Shown here in pieces: positions 16,098-21,803 of a DNA stretch of 21,803 nucleotides (position 1 is the stretch's first letter; each line of letters begins with the position of its first letter). Below the pieces are notes generated by a model that was given only the letters and a program-made list of their open reading frames with translations, had not been told where the DNA came from and did no database searches. The position numbers and the translations under genes were made by a program. This DNA is from Metaruminococcus_A sp003150405. GTDB taxonomy: Bacteria > Bacillota > Clostridia > Oscillospirales > Ruminococcaceae. The stretch covers positions 1-21,803 of the forward strand of contig CABUBB010000027.1 in assembly GCA_902489745.1 (NCBI GenBank), given 5' to 3'.

Positions 16098-17339
16098 TTA
16101 CATGCCCTTCCGTTTCCAGATTCGTTCCGTCCCGTAGCGCACCGCGTCAATATGATGATTGTCCGCGTCGGGGTACCCGCCAATGATATCACCGTTCTTA
16201 TCCCGCTCGTATTCATATTCCGAAAATTCCTGTGCAGTCTGTGGGCACCGCTGTGGGTCAATCCAAATGCAGTCAAGCGATTGCAACCACTTATGGGAAT
16301 ACTCTACGCTGCCTGGGCCTTTCTGCGTGCTGCGGCAGGTCAGCCCATAAGCATTGTAGTCTCCAACACTCTTTGGCTCGGCGCTGTCCGCGGTGATGAG
16401 GTCCGCCCCGGTCAGGCCGTGCGCACGCAGAATTTCAGCGGTTTCCAGGTTGCTTTTGCGGTTCGCGGTAGCCTCGTCAAAAACGTACAGAACGCGTCTT
16501 GCGGGGTCATACTGCATGCCGTTAAACGCCCAGGGGTCAGGGTAATAGCCCCAGTCAACGCCGTACAGCCGCCGGTCAAATGATTGCAGCAACTCTTCTG
16601 GAATTGGTTCCAGCTTTAAATTCTCAAACACTGCAGATCCAGAACCGACAACCTCGCCCAGATATTCATGCCGGTAAGATGTTTCACTCTTTGCTTTTAA
16701 GCGTTCGGCATCTGCCAGAAAGCGGGGACCGAGCCATTCCGGCGGTGTAGTCAAATAGGTGGAATGGTGGATCATTTTTCCTGGCCGTTCCTCCAACGCA
16801 TAGCGGTTGGCCCAGTTGCGCGCCATAGCAGGCGGGTTAAACGACTTAAAGGTGAAGGAAAAAGGCCCACCACGCAAGCAGGACTGCTCCACGCTGCGAA
16901 CCTCTTCCGGTCCGGTGAACTGGTCAAGTTCTTCAAACCACAGGATTCCAATATAGCCAAACGGGACCTTAATGGATTTTATTTTTCCGGGGTCGTCGGT
17001 TCCAAAGAACATGATTTTTTGCCCGGTGGGTAGGTAGGTGATTTCCATAGGGGAGACAGTACAGCGAAAATATTTTGACAGTCCCAGTGCGGAAACACCC
17101 CAGCACACCTGTGCATATACGCTGGAACGCAGAGTGTTTCCGACTTTACGGAGAATAACGGCATGACAGTCCGGGTGCTTTATCAACATCAATGGCAGTT
17201 CAATTCCGCCAATCGCGCTCGATTTGGTGGAGCCTCTTCCGCCTTTGCAGAGCAACTCGTCAATTTGTTCACTTCGTATGGCGCGGTGAACCTCATAAAA
17301 GGCGGGGGAGAGTAACTCAGACAGTTTACAGGTCGTCAA
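16098..17339 (-). CDS. terL: Terminase large subunit (PBSX/Terminase_3 type)
   Basis: The 413-aa packaging motor has an N-terminal ATPase and a C-terminal nuclease. The Walker A-like loop is GGRGSTKSS (residues 33-41) and the Walker B is GILWFEELDQF (about 128-138). RNase H-like nuclease acidic residues lie in YGVDWGYYPDPW, LITADSAEP and DADNHHIDAVRYG. It starts with TTG (17337-17339); no ATG or GTG lies in frame between this codon and the conserved KLSELLSPAFYEVH segment, so TTG is the best choice. It overlaps the small subunit by 14 nt, implying coupled translation. Confidence 0.93.
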   Translation of the reverse strand: MTTCKLSELLSPAFYEVHRAIRSEQIDELLCKGGRGSTKSSAIGGIELPLMLIKHPDCHAVILRKVGNTLRSSVYAQVCWGVSALGLSKYFRCTVSPMEITYLPTGQKIMFFGTDDPGKIKSIKVPFGYIGILWFEELDQFTGPEEVRSVEQSCLRGGPFSFTFKSFNPPAMARNWANRYALEERPGKMIHHSTYLTTPPEWLGPRFLADAERLKAKSETSYRHEYLGEVVGSGSAVFENLKLEPIPEELLQSFDRRLYGVDWGYYPDPWAFNGMQYDPARRVLYVFDEATANRKSNLETAEILRAHGLTGADLITADSAEPKSVGDYNAYGLTCRSTQKGPGSVEYSHKWLQSLDCIWIDPQRCPQTAQEFSEYEYERDKNGDIIGGYPDADNHHIDAVRYGTERIWKRKGM

Positions 17340-17667
17340 TAATCTGAACCCCGCTTTCGTTATCGCTTTTTCCTTTATCTCTTAATTCAAAATACAGCCG
17401 AATTGCCTGCACATCGCCGGTGCTACACCGTTTAATCAGCGCTCTCCAAACAGTGGACAATTCGCTGTCTGCATATTTGTGAATCAAATTGTCCAAATAC
17501 GCACGAAACGCCGGATGGTCCATCCATTTGTAAAAAGTGGATCGGGCTACGCCACACAAGCTACACAGCTCTGTAATGTTGCCGCGAAATTCTGGGTTTG
17601 CCAGTGTTTCTGCAAGTTTTATCTGCTTTGTATTCAAGCCAAATTTGTTTGATTTTGTAGCCACCAT
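17326..17667 (-). CDS. terS: Terminase small subunit
   Basis: About 113 aa, starting MVATKSNKFGLNTKQIKLAE. A helix-turn-helix (NITELCSLCGVARSTFYKWM, about residues 30-50) fits the phBC6A51-type small terminases, which bind the packaging site and hand DNA to the large subunit. The C-terminal part (IKRCSTGDVQAIRLYFELRD) is the family's oligomerisation helix pair. GAGGTGG sits close before the ATG at 17667 and 8 nt before the adjacent GTG at 17664; either could be used. It is the first gene after the late leader. Confidence 0.88.
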   Translation of the reverse strand: MVATKSNKFGLNTKQIKLAETLANPEFRGNITELCSLCGVARSTFYKWMDHPAFRAYLDNLIHKYADSELSTVWRALIKRCSTGDVQAIRLYFELRDKGKSDNESGVQIIDDL

Positions 17668-17727
17668 CACCACCTCAAAATTCAAGGATTATCCCGCCGC
17701 CCAGCCGCCGGCAGTTATGACCGGCAC

Positions 17728-17757
17728 AAAGCAAAACAGCACCCCGGAGGATGCTGT
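17728..17757 (-). terminator. Leader hairpin upstream of terS: attenuator or terminator
   Basis: On the minus strand CAGCATCC and GGGTGCTG form an 8-bp stem (one T-G pair) closed by the loop TCCG, a UNCG-type tetraloop on a C-G pair, which is unusually stable. TTTTGCTTTG follows. It lies downstream of the candidate late promoter and upstream of terS, so it could be an attenuator that needs antitermination, or it may end read-through from the early genes. Confidence 0.55.
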
Positions 17758-17851
17758 CTATGGCAGCCGTTAATCCCCAACGGCCAAAGGGTGAAAACAA
17801 CCAGGAGAAGGAGAGAAAAATTCATTTGTTTTTCATTCTTCCTATGGTACC

Positions 17852-17885
17852 ATTTTAACACGTATGCAGCGGACAAAGCGGACAA
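17852..17885 (-). promoter_or_regulatory. Candidate late promoter with tandem 9-bp activator repeats
   Basis: On the minus strand the 9-mer TTGTCCGCT occurs twice in perfect tandem (17877-17885 and 17868-17876). After 10 nt comes the extended -10 element TGTTAAAAT (17852-17860). The repeats cover the place of the -35 box and neither TTGTCC is at 17-nt spacing, so an activator is probably required. They begin 4 nt after the stop of the RinA/ArpU-like activator gene, and the terminase genes follow. Confidence 0.6.
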
Positions 17886-17888
17886 GTT

Positions 17889-18281
17889 TTAGGAACGAGA
17901 TAAAAACCGGTCAATGGCTTTACGCACTCCATCTGCCGTATTGTTTCCGCCAATAATATAGGCGACTTTCCACCACGGATTTCCATCCACAAAACGCAGT
18001 TTTAAAATACGTCGTATAAATGCATCATCTACCGAAGCAATGTACCGAATAAGGCGATTGTATTCCGCCACAGACGCTTTTGTTTTTGCCTCTATCAAAT
18101 TTCGGCAGTCAGCAATGTCTGCGGATAACGCGGTTTTATTGGCAATCCCGGTAATGTGCGGAAGGCCGGAAATCTTAACCGATGTATCGCGCGCCGCCGC
18201 TTCCAGCTGCTTCAATCGTTCGGTTTCATCCCGAATTTCCAAATTCAAATGGTAGAGCTGGTACAACTCTTTCTTTGTCAT
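17889..18281 (-). CDS. Late transcription activator-like protein (RinA/ArpU/DUF1492 type)
   Basis: I assign 130 aa from the ATG at 18279-18281 (MTKKELYQLYHLNLEIRDET), with GGGGAGGGG just upstream; the longer frame to 18407 runs through the previous gene. Residues 1-35 form a coiled coil. Residues ~82-125 (DDAFIRRILKLRFVDGNPWW, then KVAYIIGG) resemble a sigma region 4-like helix-turn-helix. This layout is that of small phage regulators placed before terminase genes in Firmicutes, which turn on late transcription. The tandem repeats at 17868-17885 are a natural candidate target. The start overlaps the previous stop (ATGA). Confidence 0.8.
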   Translation of the reverse strand: MTKKELYQLYHLNLEIRDETERLKQLEAAARDTSVKISGLPHITGIANKTALSADIADCRNLIEAKTKASVAEYNRLIRYIASVDDAFIRRILKLRFVDGNPWWKVAYIIGGNNTADGVRKAIDRFLSRS

Positions 18282-18469
18282 CTTCCCCTCCCCAACTGAA
18301 AAAATTGCTCGGCCTGACCGGTGGTGAAGGGCCTGCCGTCCACCGAAAGCCTGGTGTACTGCTCCCAACTGCCCTGGTTTGAACAGTAAAGCCTCCGCGC
18401 TTCCCATAGGCTTTGGGTCTGAATGGTTTTGACAACCTCGGTGTTTATGAGAATATCAATCTGGTACAT
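18278..18469 (-). CDS. Small phage protein of unknown function (63 aa)
   Basis: The product begins MYQIDILINTEVVKTIQTQS and ends FFQLGRGR. I do not recognise a family. It has a beta-rich first half, a tryptophan in each of two short helices (LWEARRLYC, SWEQYTRL) and a 'VDGRPFTTGQAEQFF' segment. Its reality is supported by tight packing: it starts 2 nt after one gene and ends in a 4-nt ATGA overlap with the activator gene. The ribosome site is weak, so it may rely on coupling to the gene before it. Confidence 0.7.
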   Translation of the reverse strand: MYQIDILINTEVVKTIQTQSLWEARRLYCSNQGSWEQYTRLSVDGRPFTTGQAEQFFQLGRGR

Positions 18470-18471
18470 GG

Positions 18472-18639
18472 TTATTCGTTCTGGCCTTTGCTGTAAGGGC
18501 AGCTATAGTGGAAAGGCTCCCACGGCTGGATGGTTATCTCTGTCCTTCCCGGTTTGCAGGAAATGGTGATTTCACACTTTTCCATGTTTGCTTTTTCAAT
18601 CAGCCTGTTAAAATCAATTTGTTCAAATACTGCGTTCAT
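18472..18639 (-). CDS. Small phage protein of unknown function (55 aa)
   Basis: A 55-aa product (MNAVFEQIDFNRLIEKANME, then KCEITISCKPGRTEITIQPW, ending SKGQNE). The start is well supported by AGGAG 6 nt upstream. It overlaps the end of the DUF551 gene by 17 nt and is followed 2 nt later by the 63-aa gene. The sequence suggests one helix followed by a beta hairpin. No family recognised. Confidence 0.7.
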   Translation of the reverse strand: MNAVFEQIDFNRLIEKANMEKCEITISCKPGRTEITIQPWEPFHYSCPYSKGQNE

Positions 18640-18859
18640 TTTGTTCTCCTTCCGGCGGCTCCGGCAACGGCATCCAGTGGGTGACCTTCGCTCCCATCCA
18701 GTCCGGCCACATTTCTAAAAGCCAGCCCACCGCGCTATATTCTGCCAACTCAAATGCGTTTTTCAGCATGATGTTTTTACGCGGGTTCCCGCTTGTAATC
18801 ACCAATACATAGCCGTCACGTTCCGGCAGTCTGTCCTTCACGCGAATCCACTTACTCAT
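18623..18859 (-). CDS. DUF551 domain protein
   Basis: I assign 78 aa from the ATG at 18857-18859 (MSKWIRVKDRLPERDGYVLV). The signature of DUF551 is clear: 'W..V.DRLPE.dg.VLV' at the N-terminus and 'VTHWMPLPEPP' at the C-terminus (about residues 60-70). These proteins are frequent in phage accessory regions and their function is not established. The frame runs further upstream but through the zinc-ribbon gene. It overlaps that gene by 8 nt and the next gene by 17 nt. Confidence 0.88.
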   Translation of the reverse strand: MSKWIRVKDRLPERDGYVLVITSGNPRKNIMLKNAFELAEYSAVGWLLEMWPDWMGAKVTHWMPLPEPPEGEQNERSI

Positions 18860-19145
18860 GGCTGGCCTCCAAGTCCATCTTAGCCCCGCAGTTGGGGCAA
18901 AAATTATATGTTTTTTGCGCACCTCGAAAATCACAATGATACGCTTCAAACCCACAAATTGAACAATTAGCACATGATACAGAATTTCTCCAATGAGCTT
19001 TTACCCACTTCCCATGCACCACCGGAACCACGTCAGCGGTGGGGGCATTTTGCACCATTTCAAAGGCGTCCTCAAAGTCTGTAAACGGACAGTCTGCTAG
19101 TACAAACGCCGAAAGCAGCGCCTCTCGTTCAATGTACTCAGCCAT
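18852..19145 (-). CDS. Phage zinc-ribbon protein
   Basis: I assign 97 aa from the ATG at 19143-19145, preceded by AGGAGGG 8-9 nt upstream. The first part, MAEYIEREALLSAFVLADCP, with 'NAPTADVVPVVHGKW' (about 36-50), is a common clostridial phage pattern. The second part is a rubredoxin-like zinc ribbon: C-A-N-C-S-I-C-G, then CPNCGAKM near the C-terminus. Function unknown; such ribbons usually bind nucleic acid or proteins. It overlaps the Lar-like gene by 8 nt. Confidence 0.8.
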   Translation of the reverse strand: MAEYIEREALLSAFVLADCPFTDFEDAFEMVQNAPTADVVPVVHGKWVKAHWRNSVSCANCSICGFEAYHCDFRGAQKTYNFCPNCGAKMDLEASHE

Positions 19146-19359
19146 TGTCAACCCTCCTGTTCCACGCTTTCTTTGCTTCTTCGTATTCTTCGCCATTAGG
19201 GTGTTTTCTTGCATCATACAAAATTCTGCCCGTTCTTGAATCGCAAATGGTGCAACGAACATATACCGCATCACACCAAGAACCGTTTGTCTTTATCGTA
19301 GTTCTTGTATATTGCGCTTTTCCCCCGCAAAACGGGCAGGGCTTTAATTCTTCATGCAT
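19138..19359 (-). CDS. Lar-like restriction alleviation protein
   Basis: I assign 73 aa from the ATG at 19357-19359, with GGAGGAGG in good position. The product MHEELKPCPFCGGKAQYTRT, then YVRCTICDSRTGRI, ending EEYEEAKKAWNRRVDNG, shows the Lar family pattern: 'LKPCPFCGG.a', a second CxxC pair, and a C-terminal 'A...WNRR'. In the rac prophage, Lar moderates host type I restriction; many homologues are only known by resemblance. Anti-restriction activity here is an inference. It overlaps both neighbours by a few bases. Confidence 0.78.
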   Translation of the reverse strand: MHEELKPCPFCGGKAQYTRTTIKTNGSWCDAVYVRCTICDSRTGRILYDARKHPNGEEYEEAKKAWNRRVDNG

Positions 19360-19781
19360 TGGCTTTCCTCCTCCATCACACATTCCACACACCGCAGACG
19401 CCGCCCGGTCTGCTCCTCTTTGACCAGGGTTTGCCGGTACTTCGCGCACCAGCCGGTTTTTGCGGTTAAGCGCGGGCAGTGCACACAGGTGCGGCTCATG
19501 GGTGTGGACTCCCTGCCTGGTGCGGCTGCTCGGTGTTCGGCCGCCCGGTCAAGCGCCATTTGTGCCGTATGCTTCTCCGCACGTTCAAAAAACGCCTCGG
19601 TTTTAGAAGGGTCAACCACAAACAGCGGCCTTGCAGGTTGGCTATGGGCCTCCTTGTCTTGTTTTTCCAGCGCCCTCCTCGTCCGGTAGTTGGCACAGTC
19701 TCCGCAGGCCCGCGGATGAAAGCCGCACCGTTTGCAGGCTTCCTGCAGGGCGGCAATGGCTTGTTTTTCCTGTTCGCTCAC
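19344..19781 (-). CDS. Cys-rich protein of unknown function (145 aa)
   Basis: I start it at GTG (19779-19781), which overlaps the previous TGA (GTGA) and has AAGGA about 9-10 nt upstream; the frame stays open to an ATG at 19844 without a ribosome site. It has an N-terminal cysteine cluster (residues ~15-30, CKRCGFHPRACGDC), a charged Ala/Arg/Glu-rich helical middle, and a C-terminal cluster (TCVHCPRL, GWCAKY, CVECV). Two zinc sites joined by a helix are likely. No family recognised. Confidence 0.65.
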   Translation of the reverse strand: MSEQEKQAIAALQEACKRCGFHPRACGDCANYRTRRALEKQDKEAHSQPARPLFVVDPSKTEAFFERAEKHTAQMALDRAAEHRAAAPGRESTPMSRTCVHCPRLTAKTGWCAKYRQTLVKEEQTGRRLRCVECVMEEESQCMKN

Positions 19782-19912
19782 GTAAACATCATCCTTATCC
19801 GTTTCCATTCGTTCGAGAACCACAGCAGCCAGGCGCTGCAGCATTTAAACCGGGTGCAGTTTTTCTGTGCGCTGCAGAACCGGCAGGGGCTTTTCAGGCT
19901 AATCCCTTTCAT
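19778..19912 (-). CDS. Tiny Cys-rich phage protein (44 aa)
   Basis: A 44-aa product, MKGISLKSPCRFCSAQKNCT, then RFKCCSAWLLWFSNEWKRIR, ending MMFT. Five or six cysteines in the first 25 residues suggest a small zinc knuckle, followed by an aromatic helix (WLLWFSNEWKRIR) that I have seen in similar short phage proteins. The start overlaps the RusA stop (ATGA) with GGAGG 5 nt upstream, and the stop overlaps the next start (GTGA). That double coupling is the main support. Confidence 0.65.
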   Translation of the reverse strand: MKGISLKSPCRFCSAQKNCTRFKCCSAWLLWFSNEWKRIRMMFT

Positions 19913-20256
19913 AGCGCCTCCACTTCAATTTCGGTCCTGGGGTTGTGCTTGTCAAACCCGCCCTGCTCAATCCGCAGCGTGATGCAGTCAAAGCTGTCGT
20001 CCTTCAGGATTCCGCCCGCCACCAGCCCATCCAGAATCATCTTGCCGCTGTAATTGTCCGGGTCGCGGCGCAGGTGCCGCCCAAAAAAGTACCGCAGGGT
20101 GACAACGGCTTTTGGGAGAGGCTCCTGCGGCTTTGGCCGGCAGAAGGCTTTGACCAGCCCCAGCCAGCGCTGCTTTTCCTTCCGGTATTCCCAGACGTTT
20201 TCCCGCCCGGAAAACCGGTTGTTGCTGGGCGGCACCTCGGGGATGATGTATTTCAC
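19909..20256 (-). CDS. rusA: RusA-family Holliday junction resolvase
   Basis: The 115-aa product matches RusA: the N-terminal PEVPPSNNRF segment and the catalytic block RRDPDNYSGKMILDGLVAGG followed by ILKDDS. By comparison with E. coli RusA, D65 and D67 (RDPDN) and one of D86/D87 would bind the magnesium ions. The enzyme cuts four-way junctions arising during replication and recombination so that DNA can be packaged. It overlaps the helicase loader gene by 4 nt (ATGA). All key residues are present. Confidence 0.92.
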   Translation of the reverse strand: MKYIIPEVPPSNNRFSGRENVWEYRKEKQRWLGLVKAFCRPKPQEPLPKAVVTLRYFFGRHLRRDPDNYSGKMILDGLVAGGILKDDSFDCITLRIEQGGFDKHNPRTEIEVEAL

Positions 20257-21107
20257 GGCCTAAGCTCCCGCAGACGGTAATTTCGTCTTTCGTCGTTTGC
20301 AATCTGGTTGCAAAAGCCTTTTGTCCGCTCGTAAATCCGGCTTCCGCTTGCCTGGTCAATTTCCAAAATATCCGCAACACCAAGCTCGCAGGAAAACAGC
20401 GTTATGAGGCGTTTGTCCATATACCGATGGTTGAGCAGTTCGTAGGTAATACGGATATCCGCTTCGGTGGGGTTGCTGACACGGTGGCTGCCCGTCCGCA
20501 CATCATACCAGCGGACTGGTTTAAACAAATCGTCGATGTAAAGCACCTCAACCGTTTTCAGTGCATCCATCTGGTTGTTGTATTCCGGTTCGTTTGCCGC
20601 TGCTTTTAGCTTCTTGATTTCATCCTGCCAGAGCATGTAACGTGCCGACCGTCCCTGCGCCATCAGGGCAGAAACAACCGCTGTGCATATATGGGTTTTG
20701 CCTGCGCCAACCTGTCCGCCAATGAAAAACCAGCGCCCGTTATGGTGCTCCACATAATCCATTGCGCTTTGCTTGATTTTCTGCTGCCAGGGTTCCGAGA
20801 CCTCATAAGTGTCGAACCGGTAACGGTCCAGCAGGCCGGAAAGCCCACTTTTACGAATCCTTTCCAGACTTTCTCTCAGCTTGATGCAGGAGCATTCATA
20901 AAATACAATCGTTCCATCCAAAACGGCGTAGCTCCCACCGCGGTTCAAGCACTTGGGGCAGTCGTACCCGGTTAAATTTCCGGGAACAGCGTTGAATGAA
21001 TCGCAATCCGCTTGCAGACGTTGCTCATAAGACATTGCCATATACTGTTTTTGCCTCTCCAGCAGTTCCGGCGGCAGATTGAGGGTTTGAAACAGCCCCA
21101 TTTCCAA
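20253..21107 (-). CDS. DnaC-like helicase loader ATPase
   Basis: About 284 aa. A zinc site (C50, C53, C72, C74: CPKC and CSC) precedes an AAA+ domain with Walker A GGQVGAGKTH (about 130-139) and Walker B VLYIDDLF (188-195), then SGSRIYERTKGFCNQI near the end, as in DnaC/DnaI loaders. The role is to load the replicative helicase at the phage origin. I chose the TTG at 21105-21107 because GGAGG lies exactly 8 nt upstream; the ATG at 21101 is 14 nt away, and an ATG at 21158 lies inside the previous gene. It follows the initiator-like gene. Confidence 0.88.
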   Translation of the reverse strand: MEMGLFQTLNLPPELLERQKQYMAMSYEQRLQADCDSFNAVPGNLTGYDCPKCLNRGGSYAVLDGTIVFYECSCIKLRESLERIRKSGLSGLLDRYRFDTYEVSEPWQQKIKQSAMDYVEHHNGRWFFIGGQVGAGKTHICTAVVSALMAQGRSARYMLWQDEIKKLKAAANEPEYNNQMDALKTVEVLYIDDLFKPVRWYDVRTGSHRVSNPTEADIRITYELLNHRYMDKRLITLFSCELGVADILEIDQASGSRIYERTKGFCNQIANDERRNYRLRELRP

Positions 21108-21684
21108 TATTTGCCCCTCCTTCCCATGTAATGATTTTTTGCTTCCAACTGCGCACATTGTTGCCTTTGCTGTCTACCCAGCCGGAGGCGTTGAAGTAAT
21201 CCCAAAACCGTTTGGGGTCAACCTGGTTCCCGCGCTCTTTGCAGTAGTCGACAACCTCTTGCAGAGTTGGAGGTACAAATTCGGTTTTTCTTTTACTCTT
21301 TTCTTTGACGTCTTTGTCATAGTCATAGTCATCGTCATTGTCTTTGTCATAGCTTTTTTTGCTTTCTGAAAAAGCATTTGCTTTTTTTGCTTTTGTTTGC
21401 TTTTCGTCAAAAGCATTTGCTTTTTCCTGTCCCCGCGGCCTTCCTCCCTGTTTTCCGGCTTTGGAACGGTGGTCGGACAATTCCTCATAAGACGCCATGT
21501 CCCGGTCTACCTGCGCTTTCATCATTGGAAACAGGAAACGCTCGTTCCCGCTAAGCTGCGGGGCTACGCCCGTCTTTGCATATTCCAGCAAAGAAGTGAA
21601 TAGCCGCCCCTTCTCAGCGTCCCCAAGCGGTTCCACCGCGTCAAGGTAGTCAAAAAACAGCTTTATGTAGGTTGCTTTTCCCAT
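21025..21684 (-). CDS. Phage replication initiator-like protein (DUF6291-like N-terminus)
   Basis: The 219-aa product starts MGKATYIKLFFDYLDAVEPL. Residues 1-~85 ('LF.SLLEYAKTG', 'FLFPMMKAQVDRDMASYEEL', then KAGKQGGRPRG) match the DUF6291-type domain of phage replication proteins. A Lys-rich linker with a repeated KANAF motif and an Asp/Tyr-rich stretch (about 90-130) follows. The C-terminal part ('TLQEVVDYCKERGNQVDPKR', 'FWDYFNASGW', 'SWKQKIITWE') is the end found in DnaD-like/replisome organiser proteins. It lies between SSB and the helicase loader, so an origin-binding role is likely. GGTGGGGGA precedes the ATG. Confidence 0.8.
   Translation of the reverse strand: MGKATYIKLFFDYLDAVEPLGDAEKGRLFTSLLEYAKTGVAPQLSGNERFLFPMMKAQVDRDMASYEELSDHRSKAGKQGGRPRGQEKANAFDEKQTKAKKANAFSESKKSYDKDNDDDYDYDKDVKEKSKRKTEFVPPTLQEVVDYCKERGNQVDPKRFWDYFNASGWVDSKGNNVRSWKQKIITWEGGANIGNGAVSNPQSAAGTAGEAKTVYGNVL
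21358..21424. repeat. Iteron-like repeats, possible replication origin
   Basis: The 9-mer TTTGCTTTT occurs at 21377, 21386, 21396 and 21416, with a one-mismatch copy at 21358. Steps are 19, 9, 10 and 20 bases, close to whole helical turns. Two copies are extended to the inverted repeat AAAAGCATTTGCTTTT (21370-21385 and 21409-21424; 7-bp arms, 2-nt centre). They sit inside the initiator-like gene, as phage origins often do. A Lys/Ala-rich coding repeat is the alternative reading. Confidence 0.45.
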
Positions 21685-21696
21685 TCCCCCACCGCC

Positions 21697-21803
21697 TTAA
21701 AACGGCAGCAAGCCGTCATCAGTGTTAATCTCTTCAAAATCGCCAATGTCGCCCACAGAGAAGCTGGCGCCTTTCGGCGGTTCGTCAAAGGCTGGCGGCG
21801 GTG
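21697..21803 (-). CDS. ssb: Single-stranded DNA-binding protein, C-terminus only
   Basis: Only the last ~35 residues are in the window. They comprise a Pro-rich linker (PPPAFDEPPKG) and an acidic tail ending EEINTDDGLLPF. Bacterial and phage SSBs end in an acidic tip, usually DDDLPF or DDDIPF, that recruits replication and repair proteins. Here the tip reads DDGLLPF, a slightly divergent version. Its place at the head of the replication genes fits. The OB-fold is outside the window. Confidence 0.85.
   Translation of the reverse strand, partial: PPPAFDEPPKGASFSVGDIGDFEEINTDDGLLPF

Noticed and set aside
21301..21356. CRISPR-like or microsatellite array (TCATAG/GTCAT repeats)
   Set aside because: The repeats are short, irregular and encode the Asp/Tyr-rich linker of the initiator-like protein. 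There are no spacers.
1..21803. Integrase, attachment sites, tRNA genes, insertion sequences
   Set aside because: I looked for recombinase motifs, cloverleaf structures and terminal inverted repeats with a transposase and found none in this window.

Overview
The window is one strand-coherent block of a temperate siphophage or prophage. Every gene I can support reads on the minus strand, so the biological order runs from right (21803) to left (1). The protein families point to a Firmicutes host, most likely a gut Clostridia: A118/SPP1-type portal, PBSX-type terminase, Gp20-type scaffold, Gp15 tail protein, ReqiPepy6 Gp37-like baseplate protein, Hol44-like holin, XhlA-like protein and strong AGGAGG-type ribosome binding sites. 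No integrase, repressor, tRNA or host gene is visible, so host and integration site cannot be fixed from this window.

Layout, in order of transcription. (1) Early/replication, 21803-19909: the C-terminus of a single-stranded DNA-binding protein, a replication initiator-like protein carrying iteron-like repeats inside its gene, a DnaC-like helicase loader and a RusA-type Holliday junction resolvase. (2) Small accessory genes, 19912-18278: a tightly overlapping run of Cys-rich/zinc-ribbon proteins, a Lar-like protein, a DUF551 protein and two small unknowns. Two of these (44 and 55 aa) are very short. (3) A late-gene activator-like protein (18281-17889), followed directly by a tandem 9-bp repeat and an extended -10 promoter, then a leader with a stable hairpin. 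(4) Packaging and head, 17667-11078: small and large terminase, portal, a MuF-type minor head protein with a toxin-like C-terminal extension, a 60-aa immunity-like partner, a terminator hairpin, scaffold, major capsid and head-tail connectors. (5) Tail, 11068-1753: head closure, minor capsid/tail completion proteins, tail tube, two chaperone-type proteins, a 48-aa zinc ribbon, a 990-aa tape measure, distal tail protein, baseplate hub and tail fibre. (6) Lysis, 1740-243: XhlA-like membrane protein, holin and M23 endolysin, closed by a strong terminator. (7) At the left edge, the start of a Panacea/SocA-domain (DUF4065) gene with its own ribosome binding site, placed where phages often carry accessory toxin-antitoxin or exclusion genes.

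The most interesting element is the head protein at 13222-14715. Its last ~105 residues look like a DUF6883-type domain known from polymorphic toxins, and the next gene, 4 nt away, encodes a 60-aa DUF4926-like protein. An intrinsic terminator follows the pair. This fits a virion-carried effector and immunity cassette inserted between head morphogenesis and scaffold genes. All family names are from recognition of sequence patterns without any database search.
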